Assembly: GCF_012273655.1 (NCBI RefSeq)
Contig: NZ_JAAWWP010000005.1
Span: 1 to 64,000 of the forward strand
Length of the DNA: 64,000 nt
Direction: 5' to 3'
DNA from: Streptomyces physcomitrii
GTDB taxonomy: Bacteria > Actinomycetota > Actinomycetes > Streptomycetales > Streptomycetaceae
Below, one piece after another: positions 60,612-64,000 of the stretch; position 1 is the first letter of the stretch; each line of letters opens with the position of its first letter. Under the pieces are notes generated by a model. The model made no database searches. It was not told the DNA's origin and saw nothing but the letters and a program-made list of their open reading frames with translations. The position numbers and the translations under genes were made by a program.

Positions 60612-61007
60612 GGACCGCCGCCGCGGGGGCCGGCGGCGAGAACACCCGGGCCCGTCCGCGCCGGAAGGCAAAGAAGTGGCGGCCCGGCTTCCGCTTGCCC
60701 CCGGACCGGAGTACAAAGGAGTCAACGGCCCGCGAGACCAGGGACATCCGAGAGGATCACCTCACCACGCATTCAGGCCCCACGGACCGCGCATGGAGAC
60801 TGGGCACCCACGCGACGTCGACCCGTCGAATACGGGCCAGCCGCACCAGGTGACGGGCGAAGATCCCGGCCTGATGGGCACATCTTCGAGGACGCTTGGT
60901 AACCCGGTGGACATGCCAGCGGCGGTACGAGATCTCGTACCGCCGCATTCTTCTGCCCGGCTCCGGTCCCCGCGGGCCGCTCCCGGCGCCGGGACTCGTC
61001 CTGCCTC
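60612..61007. other. Unexplained 400-bp spacer ending in a perfect palindrome
   Basis: Between two convergent genes. The first 300 bp have no plausible ribosome-bound frame but are more evenly composed than other spacers and could hold a small RNA. The 28-bp palindrome at 60919-60946 looks like its terminator, or the shared terminator of the convergent genes. Confidence 0.4.
60919..60946. terminator. Perfect 28-bp palindrome, likely bidirectional terminator
   Basis: GCGGCGGTACGAGA followed by its complement without loop. ATTCTTCT follows on the plus strand. Sits between the convergent HAD and Fic-like genes. Confidence 0.75.
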
Positions 61008-61832
61008 TCAGGCGGCCCCGCGCTGCAGGGCCTCGCAGACCGCGGTGGACTCCCGGGCGCCCAGTGCCACGGCGCGACCGCAGTGCGCGATCCACGCCGC
61101 CATGCCCTCGCCCGTGCCGGAGGCGTAGCCGTCGAGTGCCTCGCGGTACGCGGCGGCGCCCTGCTCGGCATGGCCCACCTCGCAGGGGGCGATGGACTTG
61201 GGGTCGAGTCCGCTGCCCACCAGGACGATGCGCTCGGCGGTGCGCGCCACCAGGCCGTTGTGCGAGGTGAAGGGGCGCAGGGTCAGCAGTTCGCCGTGCA
61301 CCACGGCGGCGGTGACCAGCGCCGGAGCCTGACCGCCCGCGATGATCAGCTGGGCCAGGCCCTCAAGCCGCCCGGCCACCTCGTCGGCGCCCGGCAGCGG
61401 CAGTTCGCCGGACCCGTCGAACAGCTCCTCGTCGACCGGTTCGCCGGGCTGGCGCGGGCGGCCCACCTGCCCGGAGTCGTCCGCGGCGGCGACGAGGTGC
61501 AGCCGCGCGAGGACCCGCAGCGGCGACTGCCGCCAGATCGACAGCAGCTGCCCGGCCTCCGCCGTCAACCGCAGGGCCGCGCCCACGACGCGCGCCTCGG
61601 GGTCGGCGCTGAAGTCGGTCCGCCGCCGCACCTCTTCGAGCGCCCAGTCGGCGCCCGCGAGCGCGGCGGAGCCCCGCGCCCCGCGCAGCGCCGCCTCGGA
61701 AGTGATCTCGTTGCTGCGGCGCCGCATGATCCGGTGCCCGTACACGCGGTCCACGGACTTGCGCACGGACTCCACGGAATCGGCGACGCCGGGCAGCGAA
61801 CCGAGCGCGGCGAGCGGGTCAGTCGTACTCAT
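61008..61832 (-). CDS. Fic-like protein with degenerate active-site motif
   Basis: 274 residues, ATG 61832. All-helical. The region RPFTSHNGLVAR (about 205) aligns with the Fic/Doc motif HPFx(D/E)GNGRxxR, but the catalytic His is Arg and the GNGR loop is HNGL. So AMP transfer is unlikely; it may have become a binding protein or use another chemistry. Frequently annotated as an oxidoreductase in Streptomyces. Divergent from the CooC-like ATPase. Confidence 0.65.
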   Translation of the reverse strand: MSTTDPLAALGSLPGVADSVESVRKSVDRVYGHRIMRRRSNEITSEAALRGARGSAALAGADWALEEVRRRTDFSADPEARVVGAALRLTAEAGQLLSIWRQSPLRVLARLHLVAAADDSGQVGRPRQPGEPVDEELFDGSGELPLPGADEVAGRLEGLAQLIIAGGQAPALVTAAVVHGELLTLRPFTSHNGLVARTAERIVLVGSGLDPKSIAPCEVGHAEQGAAAYREALDGYASGTGEGMAAWIAHCGRAVALGARESTAVCEALQRGAA

Positions 61833-61931
61833 GGGGACGACCCTACGCAACCGCCGCCCGCGCCCCTCGAAGGAGTGGTCTTCTTCACGCCGGTGCGGGT
61901 CCGGGCGGCGGGGCGGCCTATGTTGATGAAC

Positions 61932-62918
61932 ATGAAGATCGCTTTCGTGGGGAAGGGCGGCAGCGGCAAGACCACGCTGTCCTCTCTCTTCATCCGTCAT
62001 CTCGCCGCCACCGGCGCCCCGGTCGTCGCGGTGGACGCCGACATCAACCAGCACCTCGGCGTCGCGCTCGGGCTCGACGAGGACGAGGCGGCCGCGCTGC
62101 CCGCCATGGGCGCGCGGCTCACCATGATCAAGGACTATCTGCGCGGTTCGAATCCGCGCATCTTCTCGGCCGCCACGATGATCAAGACGACCCCGCCAGG
62201 GGACGGCTCGCGGCTGCTGCGGATCCGCGAGAACAACCCCGTGTACGACGCCTGCGCGCGGGGGGTGGAACTCGACGGCGGGACCGCGCGTTTGATGGTC
62301 ACGGGCCCCTTCACCGACTCGGATCTCGGCGTCTCCTGCTACCACTCCAAGACCGGCGCCGTCGAGCTGTTCCTGAACCACCTGGTGGACGGCCGCGGGG
62401 AGTACGCCGTCGTGGACATGACCGCGGGCTCCGACTCCTTCGCCTCCGGCATGTTCACCCGGTTCGACATGACCTTCCTGGTGGCCGAGCCGACCCGCAA
62501 GGGCGTCGCCGTCTACCGCCAGTACAAGGAGTACGCCCGCGACTTCGGCATCACGCTGAGGGTCGTCGGCAACAAGGTCCGGGGGCAGGACGACCTCGAC
62601 TTCCTGCGGGCGGAGGTGGGGGACGACCTGCTGGTGACCGCGGGGTACTCGGAGTGGGTGTGCGCCATGGAGAAGGGCCGTCCGCCGCGGTTCTCGCTCC
62701 TGGAGGACGTCAACAAGCAGGCCCTGGCGGCTCTTCAGGCCGCCGCCGACGAGACCTACGAGGCGCGGGACTGGGCCCGCTACACCCAGCAGATGGTGCA
62801 CTTCCATCTGCGCAACGCCCAGAGCTGGGCCAACGACCGCACCGGCACCGACCTGACCGCACAGGTCGACCCCGACTTCGTCCTGGGCGAGCAGCAGGCC
62901 GTGGTGCAGCCGGGCTGA
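61932..62918 (+). CDS. CooC/ParA-like P-loop ATPase
   Basis: 328 residues. Starts MKIAFVGKGGSGKTTLSSLF, a deviant Walker A with the signature Lys (GKGGSGKTT), then VVAVDADINQHL and a VVDMTAG strand. Similar to CooC-type maturation factors and other MinD-family ATPases that insert metals or act as chaperones. In-frame ATGs at 61920 and 61926 make the start uncertain. No metal enzyme is adjacent. The window's last gene is on the other strand. Confidence 0.8.
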   Translation: MKIAFVGKGGSGKTTLSSLFIRHLAATGAPVVAVDADINQHLGVALGLDEDEAAALPAMGARLTMIKDYLRGSNPRIFSAATMIKTTPPGDGSRLLRIRENNPVYDACARGVELDGGTARLMVTGPFTDSDLGVSCYHSKTGAVELFLNHLVDGRGEYAVVDMTAGSDSFASGMFTRFDMTFLVAEPTRKGVAVYRQYKEYARDFGITLRVVGNKVRGQDDLDFLRAEVGDDLLVTAGYSEWVCAMEKGRPPRFSLLEDVNKQALAALQAAADETYEARDWARYTQQMVHFHLRNAQSWANDRTGTDLTAQVDPDFVLGEQQAVVQPG

Positions 62919-63014
62919 GCCGGGGTGCAGCCCGGCTGAGCCGCGCGCCGCGGGCGGCCGGCCGGGTGCGGTTTCGGCGGGCCGCGGGTGCGGGTGCGTA
63001 CGGTCCGGGCGCGG

Positions 63015-64000
63015 TCAGGGGTGCGCGGGTCCGCCCGGGGCGCCGCTCGGCGTGCGCACCGGGCGGGCGGCGAGATAGCGGGACCAGCCGCGTGGCGGTG
63101 CCTGGCCGGTCCGCAGCTTCCGGAGCCCGGCGAGCAGCTCCGGGTCCTGGGCGTCGAGCCAGTCGGCGAGTTGCCGCAGGGACACGCAGCGCACCTCGCG
63201 CTGCGGGCACAGACGCCCCATCGCCTCCTCGACGGCCCGGGTGTAGGCGCCGCCGTTCCAGTCCTCGAAGTGGTTGCCGACGATCAGGGGCGCGCGGTTG
63301 CCCCGGTAGGCGCGGCGAAAGCCCTGGAGCAGCCCGTCGCGGAACTGGTCGCCCCAGTACGCCTGCCGGTCGGGGTCGCCCTGCGGGCCGCCGGACTGCC
63401 GGACCATGAAGTCCCGGTCGGTGGCCGGGACCTGGAGGCCGCCACCCGGCAGCGGGACCCGGCGCACGGACAGGTCCCACAGCCCGTCCGCCTTACGCGG
63501 CCAGACCTGTCCGGCGGCGCCGCTGCTGTCGTAGCGCAGGCCGAGTCCGCGCGCGAGGGGCAGGAAGCTCGCCCTGCCCTGGGGGCAGCGGGTGCGGGCG
63601 CCGGTGAGTTCCCGGTCGAAGTCGAAGGGCAGGGCGGGTTCGTCGGGCAGGGCGGCGCGCGTCTTCCAGTTCCGTACGAGGGAGCGGGTGCGGGCGAGTT
63701 CGACCCTCCACTGTGCCGTGTCCGGACCGTTCCGGCCTCGGCAGGGGCGGCCGGTGAGGAGGGTGCCGATCTCGTTGCCGCCGAGCCAGGCGCCGCGCAG
63801 CTGCCGCACGGTGTCGCGGACCGTGGACCGGGCGGGCGCCGCCGCCACGCGACGGGCGGGCCGCCGGGGCGGACCGCCGCCGGCACCGGGCGGAAGGCCC
63901 CGCAGCAGGTCCCGGCCGCTGAGGAAGTACGTCATCCGGGCGCCGTTGTCCTTGGCGACCTGGCGGAAGTGGGAGAACAGGCGGCGGTCGTCTTCGATGA
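63015..64000 (-). CDS. C-terminal part of a secreted deacetylase-like protein (partial)
   Basis: The frame is open beyond the right edge; only the last ~328 residues are seen. They include SIxDDRRLFSHFRQ-type sequence at the edge, RMTYFLSG, a long variable middle with several Cys, and GNHFEDWNGGAYTRAVEEA followed by QLADWLD. The pattern resembles polysaccharide-deacetylase-like proteins of Streptomyces. The catalytic motif 1 (TFDDG) would lie outside the window, so the call is tentative. Confidence 0.5.
   Translation of the reverse strand, partial: IEDDRRLFSHFRQVAKDNGARMTYFLSGRDLLRGLPPGAGGGPPRRPARRVAAAPARSTVRDTVRQLRGAWLGGNEIGTLLTGRPCRGRNGPDTAQWRVELARTRSLVRNWKTRAALPDEPALPFDFDRELTGARTRCPQGRASFLPLARGLGLRYDSSGAAGQVWPRKADGLWDLSVRRVPLPGGGLQVPATDRDFMVRQSGGPQGDPDRQAYWGDQFRDGLLQGFRRAYRGNRAPLIVGNHFEDWNGGAYTRAVEEAMGRLCPQREVRCVSLRQLADWLDAQDPELLAGLRKLRTGQAPPRGWSRYLAARPVRTPSGAPGGPAHP

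Overview
The window is chromosomal DNA of a Streptomyces (or very close actinomycete). It is strongly GC-rich with GTG/TTG starts. It carries the developmental regulator BldG, a Streptomyces-type Tad pilus locus, an MFS-fused thymidylate kinase next to topA, and an actinomycete integrative and conjugative element (AICE).

Layout. 1-8448: part of a type VII (ESX) secretion locus: EccD channel, MinD-like ATPase, EccC motor and an associated protein; no WXG100 substrate is visible. 8542-9029: rraA broken by a one-base frameshift. 9167-10068: iron-box-controlled siderophore-interacting reductase. 10141-11297 (minus strand): a conserved gene of unknown function followed at once by a roughly 400-nt RNA with two circularly permuted tRNA-like modules, the most unusual object here. 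11338-15366: a GntR/TetR fusion regulator divergent from a flavin monooxygenase, a VOC protein and a membrane protein, with tandem palindromic operators between regulator and monooxygenase. 15764-33288: an AICE of about 17.5 kb inserted in the 3' end of tRNA-Thr(CGU), bounded by 45-bp direct repeats. It holds an AT-richer two-gene cargo (unknown protein plus a PD-(D/E)XK nuclease-like protein), an XRE/flavoprotein pair, a GntR regulator, Spd-type transfer proteins, a TraB/FtsK-like translocase followed by large inverted repeats (candidate clt), a prim-pol and helicase-like replication pair, an iteron array (candidate origin), excisionase and tyrosine integrase.

33493-53501 is core chromosome: secreted peptidase, holB, MFS-tmk-coiled-coil fusion, topA, a methyltransferase, a lipoprotein, H+-pyrophosphatase hppA, an anti-sigma-type kinase with bldG, and a MrfA/YprA-like helicase. 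53502-59214 (minus strand) is a Tad/Flp pilus operon (Ssd/CpaE-like ATPase, TadA, TadB, TadC, pilin, TadE with a collagen-like tail, and a second TadE-like protein whose stop codon seems lost). 59802-64000 holds a HAD phosphatase, a Fic-like protein with a degenerate motif, a CooC/ParA-like ATPase and the end of a deacetylase-like gene.

How it works together: the AICE would excise by Int/Xis, replicate through prim-pol, helicase and iterons, and transfer double-stranded DNA through the TraB motor with Spd membrane proteins, while its cargo may defend host or element. BldG and its kinase belong to the developmental/stress sigma-factor network. The Tad genes build a thin surface pilus, and the ESX genes export small helical proteins. 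Function calls rest on motifs and recalled family features; no database search was run.
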